A stretch of 64,000 nucleotides of DNA, from contig JAUZPI010000007.1 of assembly GCA_030706015.1 (NCBI GenBank), forward strand, positions 1 through 64,000. The letters are read 5' to 3'. The DNA is from Bacillota bacterium (GTDB taxonomy: Bacteria > Bacillota > Clostridia > Clostridiales > Clostridiaceae). This document shows positions 44,879 through 52,684 of the stretch, piece after piece; within the stretch, counting starts at the first letter, position 1; the number at the start of each line of letters is the position of its first letter. The position numbers and the translations under genes are program-made. Below the pieces are notes generated by a model that ran no database searches, was not told where the DNA came from, and worked only from the letters and a program-made list of their open reading frames with translations.

Positions 44879-45241
44879 GTGATTAATGATTATTTAGAAC
44901 CAAGAAACGCTGAAGGTATGCCTAAACTTACTGATACAACTATGTCAATGGCATTTTTATTAAATACAAAAAGTGGAGTAAGAAACTGTGCCATCGCATT
45001 GACCGAGGCAGCTACCCCAGAAGTAAAAGCAGTTTTACGCACTCAATTAGACAACGCAATAAATATGCATGAGGAGATTTCAAATCTTATGATAGAAAAA
45101 GGCTGGCTTCATCCAATTAATCTAGAAAAACAATTTCAAATGGATATGGAATCGTCACGGACAGCATCACAAATTGCCAGCTTGGACTTATTCCCTGGAG
45201 ATACCAGTAGACTTGGTACATTTGCAACCCCAAAAATATAG
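44879..45241 (+). CDS. CotF-domain spore coat protein, copy A
   Basis: A 120-residue coat F domain protein. The core LLNTKSGVRNCAIALTEAATPEVKAVLRTQL is shared with copy B at 46683 (residue range about 25-55), followed by HEEISNLMIEKGW and a C-terminal helix. CotF-type proteins are ferritin-like helical bundles of the spore coat. GTG at 44879 is selected because AAGGTGG lies eight bases upstream; a GTG at 44867 overlaps that RBS. It has a 20-bp spacing to the alcohol dehydrogenase that follows. Confidence 0.8.
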   Translation: MINDYLEPRNAEGMPKLTDTTMSMAFLLNTKSGVRNCAIALTEAATPEVKAVLRTQLDNAINMHEEISNLMIEKGWLHPINLEKQFQMDMESSRTASQIASLDLFPGDTSRLGTFATPKI

Positions 45242-45260
45242 TTAATAGGAGGATTTATTG

Positions 45261-46397
45261 ATGAAGGCTGTAACTTTTCAAGGTATAAAAAATGTGCAGG
45301 TTAAAGAAGTTCCAGCACCTAAAATTCAAAAGCCTGATGATATTATAGTTAAGATAACAAATACAGCCATATGCGGCTCTGACTTGCATCTTATTCATGA
45401 TATGATTCCTAACCTGTCCCAAGATTATATAATCGGACACGAACCTATGGGAATTGTAGAAGAAGTAGGACCAGAGGTTACTAAGTTGAAAAAAGGAGAC
45501 AGAGTTATTGTACCTTTCAACGTAAGCTGCGGAGAATGCTTTTATTGCAAGCATGACTTAACCTGCATGTGCGACAATTCTAATCCTCAGGGGGAAAGCG
45601 GCGGATTTTTCGGTTATACTGAAAACTTTGGAGGATATCCCGGAGGTCAAGCTGAATATCTAAGAGTTCCTTATGGAAACTTCACTCCTTTCCGTATTCC
45701 TGATGATTGTGAGGTAGAGGACGAAAAATTATTATTAATGTCAGATGCTATGGCCACTGCTTATTGGAGTGTAGAAAACGCAGGTGTAAAAAAAGGTAAT
45801 ACTGTTGTTATACTTGGCTGTGGACCAATAGGGCTTTTAGCTCAAAAATTTGCTTGGCTTCATGGTGCTGAGAGGGTAATTGCAGTTGATTACATAGATT
45901 ATCGTTTAGATCACGCTAAAAAATATAACAATGTTGAAATAGTAAATTTCGAACAACAGGATAATACTGGGGAATACTTAAAAGAAATTACCAAAGGTGG
46001 AGCAGATATTGTTATTGATTGTGTAGGCATGGATGGAAAGATGACACCAATGGAGTTTTTGGGTTCTGGTTTAAAACTCCAAAGTGGAGCATTAGGTGCT
46101 CTTACTATGGCAACTCAAGCAGTGAGAAAGGGTGGAATGATACAAATAACTGGAGTTTATGGCGGTAGGTATAACTCTTTCCCTCTTGGAGACATACTGA
46201 ATCGTAATATAAATATAAGGTCAGGACAGGCACCAGTAATTCCTTATATGCCAATCCTTTATAATTTACTTACCGAAAATAAAGTTGATCCAAGTGACAT
46301 TATTACTCATAGATTGCCGCTAGATGACGCAGCCCATGGATATGAAGCTTTCGATACAAAAACTGAAAACTGTATCAAAGTTGTCCTTAAACCATAG
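45261..46397 (+). CDS. Zinc-dependent alcohol dehydrogenase
   Basis: A 378-residue medium-chain dehydrogenase. The catalytic zinc site appears in CGSDLH and GHEPMG, the structural zinc lobe has CGECFYCKHDLTCMC, and the NAD(P) site is GCGPIGLLA. It resembles the glutathione-independent formaldehyde/alcohol dehydrogenase group (long insert GGFFGYTENFGGYPGG). It oxidises or reduces a short alcohol/aldehyde pair with NAD(P). Unusually it sits inside a spore-coat operon, between two coat gene pairs. ATG at 45261 follows AGGAGG. Confidence 0.9.
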   Translation: MKAVTFQGIKNVQVKEVPAPKIQKPDDIIVKITNTAICGSDLHLIHDMIPNLSQDYIIGHEPMGIVEEVGPEVTKLKKGDRVIVPFNVSCGECFYCKHDLTCMCDNSNPQGESGGFFGYTENFGGYPGGQAEYLRVPYGNFTPFRIPDDCEVEDEKLLLMSDAMATAYWSVENAGVKKGNTVVILGCGPIGLLAQKFAWLHGAERVIAVDYIDYRLDHAKKYNNVEIVNFEQQDNTGEYLKEITKGGADIVIDCVGMDGKMTPMEFLGSGLKLQSGALGALTMATQAVRKGGMIQITGVYGGRYNSFPLGDILNRNINIRSGQAPVIPYMPILYNLLTENKVDPSDIITHRLPLDDAAHGYEAFDTKTENCIKVVLKP

Positions 46398-46429
46398 AAT
46401 ACTTTTAACACTAAGGAGGCTAAATCAAT

Positions 46430-46657
46430 ATGGAGCAAAAAGGCATTGCACCAAATGAAACTATGCAGCTGCATGAATTACTGACACTTAAGAATCTTAC
46501 TTTAACTAAGTCGGTTACCATGTCACCACTGGTATCCGATGAGGAACTAAAAACAATTTTACAAAATGATGTCACTACAGCGCAGTGTCATATAAAAGAG
46601 TTAAAGGGGCTTTTAGAAAAATCAAGTATTTCTACTCCTCACAATACAAAATGCTAA
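46430..46657 (+). CDS. Small CotF-associated coat protein, copy B
   Basis: A 75-residue paralogue of the gene at 44647: MEQKGIAPNETMQLHELL aligns with copy A, and the later helix (DEELKTILQNDV) matches DQELKALLEKDV. It precedes the second CotF gene by 25 bp, repeating the small-plus-CotF order. AGGAGG lies upstream of the ATG. Role in the coat is inferred. Confidence 0.72.
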   Translation: MEQKGIAPNETMQLHELLTLKNLTLTKSVTMSPLVSDEELKTILQNDVTTAQCHIKELKGLLEKSSISTPHNTKC

Positions 46658-46682
46658 ATTTAAATAAAAGAAGGTAAATTTT

Positions 46683-46988
46683 ATGAATACATTAATCGAG
46701 CGCATTACTGGAATGGATAAAATGAGTGATCAGGTTATTGCTACAGACTTTTTAGTATCTGCTAAAAGTGCAGTAAGAAACTATTCCATTGCACTGACTG
46801 AAACCACTTCCCCACAGGTTAGGGCAGTGCTAAGAAAACAACTAAATGATGCCATTACTTCCCATGAAGCTATAACAAATTATATGATGAAAAATGGTTA
46901 TTACCACGCCTATAACTTACACGAACAATACAAGGTAGATATGAAAACAACAGCTACAGCACTCAATCTTGCTGAAAGCACTACCTAA
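46683..46988 (+). CDS. CotF-domain spore coat protein, copy B
   Basis: A 101-residue coat F protein. Its central SAKSAVRNYSIALTETTSP and VRAVLRKQLNDAITSHEAI segments align with copy A. It lacks the 18-residue C-terminal tail of copy A. It ends the five-gene operon, followed by a hairpin terminator. The duplication probably arose by copying the two-gene module around the dehydrogenase. Confidence 0.8.
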   Translation: MNTLIERITGMDKMSDQVIATDFLVSAKSAVRNYSIALTETTSPQVRAVLRKQLNDAITSHEAITNYMMKNGYYHAYNLHEQYKVDMKTTATALNLAESTT

Positions 46989-46995
46989 TGAAACC

Positions 46996-47030
46996 AGGTG
47001 AGAATTATACAAACTAATTCTCACCTAATC
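46996..47030. terminator. Terminator after the coat-ADH operon
   Basis: AGGTGAGAATTA (46996-47007) pairs exactly with TAATTCTCACCT (47015-47026). The following plus-strand tract is weak in T, but the position between convergent genes supports the call. Confidence 0.7.
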
Positions 47031-47038
47031 CTATTTTA

Positions 47039-47614
47039 CTATCCCCATATAATCTTTCTTGCTAACTCAAGATAATCCCCGTCATAAGGATACTGTTTTT
47101 TCACAATTATTAAAGCAAGCCCCTGTACCTGACTCCAACAGGATAAAGCATAAGCGTGTTTATCAAAACTATCATCTTGTCCAACAGCATATTTCTCTAT
47201 GGAATTTAAAAATGTATAAAAAGGATATCCAGAAACCTGTGTTCCAAATTCACTATTACTGGTGTATTTTTCAATGTCACTTAAAAATAATAATTGAAGA
47301 TAGTCAGGATTTTCAACGAAGAATTTAACATATAGGAAGCCCATCTCCATAATTTGTTTCTTTAAATCATCTGGATATTTTTTTACAGCCTCACTCAAGC
47401 TCTGATCAAATTCCTCTAAAGCCTTCATAGTCATTGCAAATATAATCTCATCCTTGTTCCTAAAATGCCTATATGGTGCTGTATGACTTACACCGCATGC
47501 CTTTGCAAGTTTTCGAAGAGAAAAACTTTTATATCCCTCTTCATTCAGCAGCTTGATGCCCATATCTATTAATTTATCTTTTAAATTATCATGATGATAG
47601 CTTACTTTCGTCAT
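47039..47614 (-). CDS. TetR-family transcriptional regulator
   Basis: A 191-residue TetR regulator. The N-terminal helix-turn-helix reads FSLRKLAKACGVSHTAPYRHFRNKDE, and the remainder is a helical ligand domain of the TetR_C_33-like type. It is convergent with the coat-ADH operon and likely autoregulated, but no transporter or enzyme adjoins it to suggest a ligand. AAGGATG lies upstream of the ATG. Confidence 0.9.
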   Translation of the reverse strand: MTKVSYHHDNLKDKLIDMGIKLLNEEGYKSFSLRKLAKACGVSHTAPYRHFRNKDEIIFAMTMKALEEFDQSLSEAVKKYPDDLKKQIMEMGFLYVKFFVENPDYLQLLFLSDIEKYTSNSEFGTQVSGYPFYTFLNSIEKYAVGQDDSFDKHAYALSCWSQVQGLALIIVKKQYPYDGDYLELARKIIWG

Positions 47615-47759
47615 ATTAAACTTGTCATCCTTTCAATAACTATATATTGTATATAACAATAGTTTACCAATTAAAAAACAAAAACACTATATAAAATTCA
47701 ATACTTTAATCTACATAATCATAATACTCTTGATCGATTTCAAAAGTAAGAATAAAATC

Positions 47760-48404
47760 TTAGCCAAATACTTCCTTCCAGTCTTTCATAAATTTTTCTA
47801 TTCCGCTATCTGTTAAAGGATGCTTAAGCATTTGCTTAATAACTTTATATGGTACAGTAGCTATGTGAGCACCTGCAACTGCTGCATCTGTAATGTGCAT
47901 TGGATTTCTTATGCTGGCAGCTATTATTTCTGTTTCTATCCCATGAACCTTGAATATTGCAACTATTGTTTTAATTAACTCTATGGAATTAGTATTTATA
48001 TCATCCAATCTTCCAAGGAAAGGACTTACGTAAGTAGCTCCAGCTCTTGCTGCAAGTAATGCCTGGCCAGGAGTGAATATAAGTGTTACATTAGTCTTAA
48101 TTCCTTCCTTCGAAAGAACCTTCACAGCTTTTAAACCTTCTTCCGTCATTGGTATCTTAACCACCATATTTTTATGAATCTTTGCTATTTCTCTACCTTC
48201 TTGTATCATTTCTTTTACATCTAATGCAATGACTTCTCCACTTATAGGTCCATCCACAATAGACGTTATTTCCTTTATTATCTCATTGAAATCCCTACCT
48301 TGTTTTGCAATTAACGATGGATTTGTAGTCACCCCGCATATAACCCCCATATCATTTGCTTCTCTTATTTCATTAACATCAGCAGTATCAATAAATAATT
48401 TCAT
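47760..48404 (-). CDS. fsa: Transaldolase / fructose-6-phosphate aldolase-like (MipB/TalC)
   Basis: A 214-residue TIM-barrel Schiff-base aldolase: N-terminus MKLFIDTADVNEI, GVTTNPSLIAK, the lysine in VVKIPMT, and SPFLGRLDD. Length and motifs match the small transaldolase/FSA subfamily. In clostridia this small protein commonly serves as the pentose-phosphate transaldolase; whether this one is a transaldolase or a fructose-6-phosphate aldolase cannot be settled from sequence alone. ATG at 48404 follows GGGGGG; a start at 48419 would add five residues. Confidence 0.9.
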   Translation of the reverse strand: MKLFIDTADVNEIREANDMGVICGVTTNPSLIAKQGRDFNEIIKEITSIVDGPISGEVIALDVKEMIQEGREIAKIHKNMVVKIPMTEEGLKAVKVLSKEGIKTNVTLIFTPGQALLAARAGATYVSPFLGRLDDINTNSIELIKTIVAIFKVHGIETEIIAASIRNPMHITDAAVAGAHIATVPYKVIKQMLKHPLTDSGIEKFMKDWKEVFG

Positions 48405-48530
48405 AGCATATCCCCCCAAATTTTAATTTCACCACATTCCAATATAATGATTATATTGTAAATATTAACACAGATTGTAATTAAACTCTATGCGCAATCA
48501 TTAATTTTTAATCCCGCTGTTAAAATAAGA

Positions 48531-48561
48531 AAGCATGAAGTACTTTTTTTACTTCATGCTT
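48531..48561. terminator. Terminator between hydrolase and fsa
   Basis: AAGCATGAAGT (48531-48541) pairs exactly with ACTTCATGCTT (48551-48561) around a T-rich loop. It follows the minus-strand hydrolase gene. Confidence 0.75.
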
Positions 48562-48575
48562 ATCATAAAAACCTA

Positions 48576-49301
48576 TTATTCGTTTACGAATTCTCTGATC
48601 AACCCAGCAACATATGTAGGCTTAGCAATTGGTAACAGATGTCTTCTATCTGGAGCCATAACTAATTTTGATCCTTTGATTCCTTCATGCATCCTATTTG
48701 AAAATTCCGGTATCGTTAAGATATCATCTTCTGATACCATAATCAATGTTGGAATATTAATATCGCTCATAACATGCTCTAAATCAAGTGCTATATCTAT
48801 ATTAAAGTCTTTAAGCATTATCTCATCTGGGTCTAGTTTTAATGCTTCTGGGTCTATATCATCATAACGACCTAAGCATTCAAAAAGATATTCCCAATTT
48901 ACCTTATTGTTATTAACCATATCATAAATTCTTTGATCAAATGTATAGAACCTTGCTCCTGAACTTATAACAACATTTTTCTTAACTGAAGGTATACACT
49001 TAGCAGCAACACCAACGCATATAGTACCTCCTAAAGAATGTCCAATTATTGTTACATCTTCTAAGTTAGATACAAATTCTGCAACTGCATCTACATAATC
49101 TTCTACCTTTGTGCAATTTCTATTATCAGATTCACCATGGTCCGGTAAATCTATAAGATAACAATTGTATTCAGTTAATTCTTTTGCCAACGGTTTTAAA
49201 AATCTATGATTACAACCTGAACCATGAACAAACACTAAATTTTTCTTACTTGATGACTCTCCAATTAATTCGTAATGAATTCCATTGACTTTATTAAACA
49301 T
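48576..49301 (-). CDS. Alpha/beta-hydrolase
   Basis: A 241-residue alpha/beta-hydrolase. The oxyanion motif VFVHGSGCNH, nucleophile elbow GHSLGG, an acidic residue in SEDDILTIPEF and the C-terminal histidine in RRHLLP complete the triad. Esterase, lipase or thioesterase activity is possible; the family is too broad to name a substrate. The gene is monocistronic with a purine-rich RBS. Confidence 0.88.
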   Translation of the reverse strand: MFNKVNGIHYELIGESSSKKNLVFVHGSGCNHRFLKPLAKELTEYNCYLIDLPDHGESDNRNCTKVEDYVDAVAEFVSNLEDVTIIGHSLGGTICVGVAAKCIPSVKKNVVISSGARFYTFDQRIYDMVNNNKVNWEYLFECLGRYDDIDPEALKLDPDEIMLKDFNIDIALDLEHVMSDINIPTLIMVSEDDILTIPEFSNRMHEGIKGSKLVMAPDRRHLLPIAKPTYVAGLIREFVNE

Positions 49302-49413
49302 AATTCCACCCCTTCTTAAATCGTCTTATGTACACTTTGCATTATTAATGCAAGATAGCTTATTGATATTTATATAAAATATAAAAATCTTATTCTGATG
49401 CTTTTTCTATAAC

Positions 49414-50910
49414 TTAATCTTCTCTTAAATTCTCACTTAATATTTTAGACAAGTCGTTAATAATATTTTGAACTTCATCCATTGATTTAACAATATTCTC
49501 AACGGATGCTGCTTGTTCTTCTGTAGATGCACTAACTTCTTCTGTGGAAGCAGCAGACTCTTCAGAAATAGATGCCAATTTCTCCATTGACTCCAACAAA
49601 TCATTTTTCAGTTTCTTTATAGTCTCAAGTTCATTATTTAGTACACTTATCAAATTAAATATCTCTTCTGAAGAGAGCACAATATTATTAAATGAATTTA
49701 CTGTAGTATCTAACTTTTCATTTGATTCTTTTACAATATTTTTATTGTATTTCATAGTTCCTTGTGTTTTTCCAATTATATTTATTATTTCAACTAAAAT
49801 ATTGTCTACTTTATGTGTTGAGTTTGAAGATTGCTCCGCAAGTTTCCTTATTTCATCTGCTACTACTGCAAAACCACGTCCAGACTCACCTGCTCTTGCG
49901 GCCTCTATAGCAGCATTTAGTGCAAGCAAATTAGTCTGCTCTGCAATTCCGTTAATAGTCTCAATTATACTGCCAATCGAATTAGACTTTTCAGACAACT
50001 TATTTATCTCTTGGAATACGTCATCTGTGGCTTTCATATTTTCAGCAAATTTGCTTGAGAGCTCCTTAATAGACTTCATTCCCAAATCATTATTTAGCTT
50101 TAAACTACTTATACTCTCAACTGTTTTATCTACTTTACTTTCTGCGCTTATAATTTTTTCAGCTAATTCATTGAAAATATCTAGGCTTCCTGTTGACTCC
50201 TGTGTTTGAACTATGGAACCTGCTGCAATTTCTTGTGAAGACTTTGCAATTTGATGTGATATTATGCTGAATTGATCTAAGGACTTGTATATATTACCGG
50301 ATGTAGTTTTCAATGTGTTAAATGCTTGTTTAACATTTGCCATTATTCTTTCTTGATAATCAAATAGTTTATGTGTTTCTTTTTCTTTTACCTCTACACT
50401 CTCAAATAGTTTATATGTTCTGCCTGCTGCAATGGTAGCAACTGTAGCCGCTAGCATAAATTCCAACATAACATATATCCAAATTGGTATATTATACATT
50501 AACAAAAACTGAGGTGTGTACATTATTAGTCCTATAGCATTTGAAATTACTGTTACTATAGCGCTTACAATTACAACACTTTTATCATAGTAACCAATAG
50601 TTAATATCAATAAAAGAAAATATGCTTGCGTTATGGCTGCATATCTTCCATCGCCTGCATAAGATATAGTTATTGCTCCCGCTAATGGCATAAGAGATAC
50701 GTAGAAATACTTTGCATACTTTCCAAGCTTCTTCTCTAGTACCTTTACTATTAAACCACCTAGCGCCATCACAAAAACTATGGCATCTCTTGAGTTTCCA
50801 TTGATAAAAAATCTTACAAATACAAATCCTATAATGGGTACAAAAATGTTTATCCAAAACATTATAAAATTCATTTGTTTTTCTTCGCCTTTTAATATGT
50901 CTAGCTTCAT
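49414..50910 (-). CDS. Methyl-accepting chemotaxis protein with membrane-embedded sensor
   Basis: A 498-residue chemoreceptor. The N-terminal 180 residues are about six transmembrane helices with almost no extracellular domain, and no HAMP is evident. The cytoplasmic signalling domain follows, with its tip at EQTNLLALNAAIEAARAGES and VADEIRKLAEQS. Such receptors may sense membrane state, a hydrophobic ligand or an intracellular cue. ATG at 50910 follows GGAGGG. Confidence 0.9.
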   Translation of the reverse strand: MKLDILKGEEKQMNFIMFWINIFVPIIGFVFVRFFINGNSRDAIVFVMALGGLIVKVLEKKLGKYAKYFYVSLMPLAGAITISYAGDGRYAAITQAYFLLLILTIGYYDKSVVIVSAIVTVISNAIGLIMYTPQFLLMYNIPIWIYVMLEFMLAATVATIAAGRTYKLFESVEVKEKETHKLFDYQERIMANVKQAFNTLKTTSGNIYKSLDQFSIISHQIAKSSQEIAAGSIVQTQESTGSLDIFNELAEKIISAESKVDKTVESISSLKLNNDLGMKSIKELSSKFAENMKATDDVFQEINKLSEKSNSIGSIIETINGIAEQTNLLALNAAIEAARAGESGRGFAVVADEIRKLAEQSSNSTHKVDNILVEIINIIGKTQGTMKYNKNIVKESNEKLDTTVNSFNNIVLSSEEIFNLISVLNNELETIKKLKNDLLESMEKLASISEESAASTEEVSASTEEQAASVENIVKSMDEVQNIINDLSKILSENLRED

Positions 50911-51529
50911 TCTATCCCTCCCATTAGTGCAAACATTAAGCTTTAGTTAGAATTGTAAGCACTTACATAATAACTACAAACTCATCCTACCAATCCAATG
51001 TTGTAATTTTATTACACAAGCACTCTTTACCTCAGTATACAACATTTTTCCCACTTTTACAATATAATTACTGTTATTATATATCTTAACTTGCAAATTT
51101 AACTTTAAGTTACATTAATTATATTTTACGTATAAATTGAGATATCTTGTCACAAGTTAATATAAATTATAATCATATTCATATGTAATTCATTGTCACT
51201 GCTTGTAATATTTTAGCTTTTTATATGTTTTAAATTGACACTTTATGTTTATTTTTGTATAATAATCCTTAACAGGATAATACTACACACACCCTATCAG
51301 TTTTTATTCGACAAAATAAGACTTTTTTATTTATGGTCATTTAAATTTGCATAATACTCCAAATATCTTCATCTACACCTTTGCAGTACTTAGGTATACC
51401 ATACATAAATATTCATGTGATCATATATAAATAATTAACTTAAATTTCTATGAGTTATAGATAACCTCTAAAAAGTTGTTGTCTATCTATAAATTAAATT
51501 TTAAGAATATTAAAGGGGGAAAATGTTAA
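50911..51529. other. 619-bp intergenic region with promoter and long leader
   Basis: Very AT-rich and without a plausible gene. It holds the chemoreceptor promoter on the left, a strong sigma-A-type promoter at 51235-51263, and then roughly 260 bases of untranslated leader before the KASIII-like start at 51530. Near 51451-51490 the leader contains TTATAGATA and TATCTATAA, which can pair as a 9-bp stem. Confidence 0.45.
51235..51263 (+). promoter_or_regulatory. Consensus sigma-A promoter for the KASIII-like gene
   Basis: TTGACA at 51235-51240 and TATAAT at 51258-51263 are both perfect hexamers with the optimal 17-bp spacer. Transcription would start near 51270, giving a leader of about 260 bases. 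Confidence 0.75.
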
Positions 51530-52528
51530 ATGGAGAACATAAGAATTAAGGCAATTGAGGTTTATCATCCTGAGAAACCGGTATATAATGATTTTTATCT
51601 TGAACACTTTAAAAAGCAAGGAAAAGACATTTCTAGCTTACTAGAGGCATTTGGAAGAAACAAAAGATATGTAATAGATAATGAAAATGAGAACACACTT
51701 ACCATGGGAATCGAAGCTGCAAAAAAAGCTTTGGAAAGTGCAAACTTAAAAGGTAGCGATATAGATATGGTTTTATTTTCTTCTCAACTTCCTGAATACA
51801 CATTTCCAAGTCAAGCTTTAATAGTACATAATGCAATCAATGGGAAAGAAACAGCTATGTGTATGGATACTAATGCAAATTGTGCTGGTATGCTACTAGC
51901 AGTTGAAAATACTTCAAGAACTATGTTAGGAAATCCTTATGTGAAAAGAGCTTTGATTATTGGTTCTGATTATTCTTCATTGCATTGTAGAAAAGATGAT
52001 GAGATGACATATCCTAATTTCGGTGACGCTGCAGCTGCGATTATATTAGAAAAAAAAGAAGATGATGAAAAATACGGTTTTTTAGATGGTATGTCCAAGA
52101 GCGACGGTGCTACTTGGGACTTAGTTAAATATCCCGCTTGTGGTATGTCAAAGATTTACGAAAGTGATTTAAATGTTAGAGATATAAAAATAGACTGGAC
52201 ACCTTTTGATGGTTCCTTCGTAATTGATCATGCAGTGGAAACAATCAAAACATTATTGGATAGAAATAAACTTAACAACGAAGGTATTAAAGCTTATTGT
52301 TTTTCTCAATATGCAAAAGTTTTCGGGGAGCTTGGTGCAGAGAAATTAGGTGAAGATATAGATAAATTTATTTATATAGGGGACGAGTATGGTTATACAG
52401 GTACAAGCAGTCCTTTTATATCAATGTATGAAGGAATCAAAACTGGCAGAATAAAAAGAGGAGATATTGTTTGTCTTTGGTCAGTTGGAATTCACTGGAC
52501 TATATGTACTATGCTTTTAAGATATTAA
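51530..52528 (+). CDS. Solitary KASIII-like protein with altered active site
   Basis: A 332-residue thiolase-fold protein of the FabH/KASIII family. The N-terminal and C-terminal halves align with FabH: nucleophile Cys118 in NANCAGML, and the final stretch GRIKRGDIVCLWSVG corresponds to GRIKPGQLVLLEAFGGG. The catalytic histidine of the HQAN motif is Ser259 (FSQYAK) and the asparagine of the GNTS motif is Tyr289 (GYTGTSSP). The glycine-rich end GFGGG is SVGIH. Ordinary condensation is therefore doubtful; acyl transfer or another role is possible. No ACP or fatty acid gene is adjacent. AAGGGGG precedes the ATG. Confidence 0.8.
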   Translation: MENIRIKAIEVYHPEKPVYNDFYLEHFKKQGKDISSLLEAFGRNKRYVIDNENENTLTMGIEAAKKALESANLKGSDIDMVLFSSQLPEYTFPSQALIVHNAINGKETAMCMDTNANCAGMLLAVENTSRTMLGNPYVKRALIIGSDYSSLHCRKDDEMTYPNFGDAAAAIILEKKEDDEKYGFLDGMSKSDGATWDLVKYPACGMSKIYESDLNVRDIKIDWTPFDGSFVIDHAVETIKTLLDRNKLNNEGIKAYCFSQYAKVFGELGAEKLGEDIDKFIYIGDEYGYTGTSSPFISMYEGIKTGRIKRGDIVCLWSVGIHWTICTMLLRY

Positions 52529-52574
52529 AAATTTTTTAAAACTAATAATACTTTTTGGCTTTAACATTATAGAA

Positions 52575-52606
52575 AAGCGGGGATCTTTGATTAAAAATCC
52601 CCGCTT
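52575..52606. terminator. Bidirectional terminator between KASIII-like gene and glmS
   Basis: AAGCGGGGAT (52575-52584) and ATCCCCGCTT (52597-52606) form a perfect GC-rich 10-bp stem between the convergent genes. Confidence 0.8.
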
Positions 52607-52684
52607 CTGTACATACTATATATATTAATCTTTTTAAATTCAAATAAGAATTTTGGTAGAATGAACCTTAATTATCTCTTAATC

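Noticed and set aside
47638..47664. Palindrome AACTAT...ATAGTT upstream of the TetR gene as its operator
   Set aside because: Outer arms match, but the inner ATTGT/ACAAT pair has a different centre, so the symmetry is too weak to call.
49544..50209. Long plus-strand frame (221 residues) across the chemoreceptor gene
   Set aside because: It is antisense to the repetitive helical signalling domain, a common artefact; no RBS or family resemblance.
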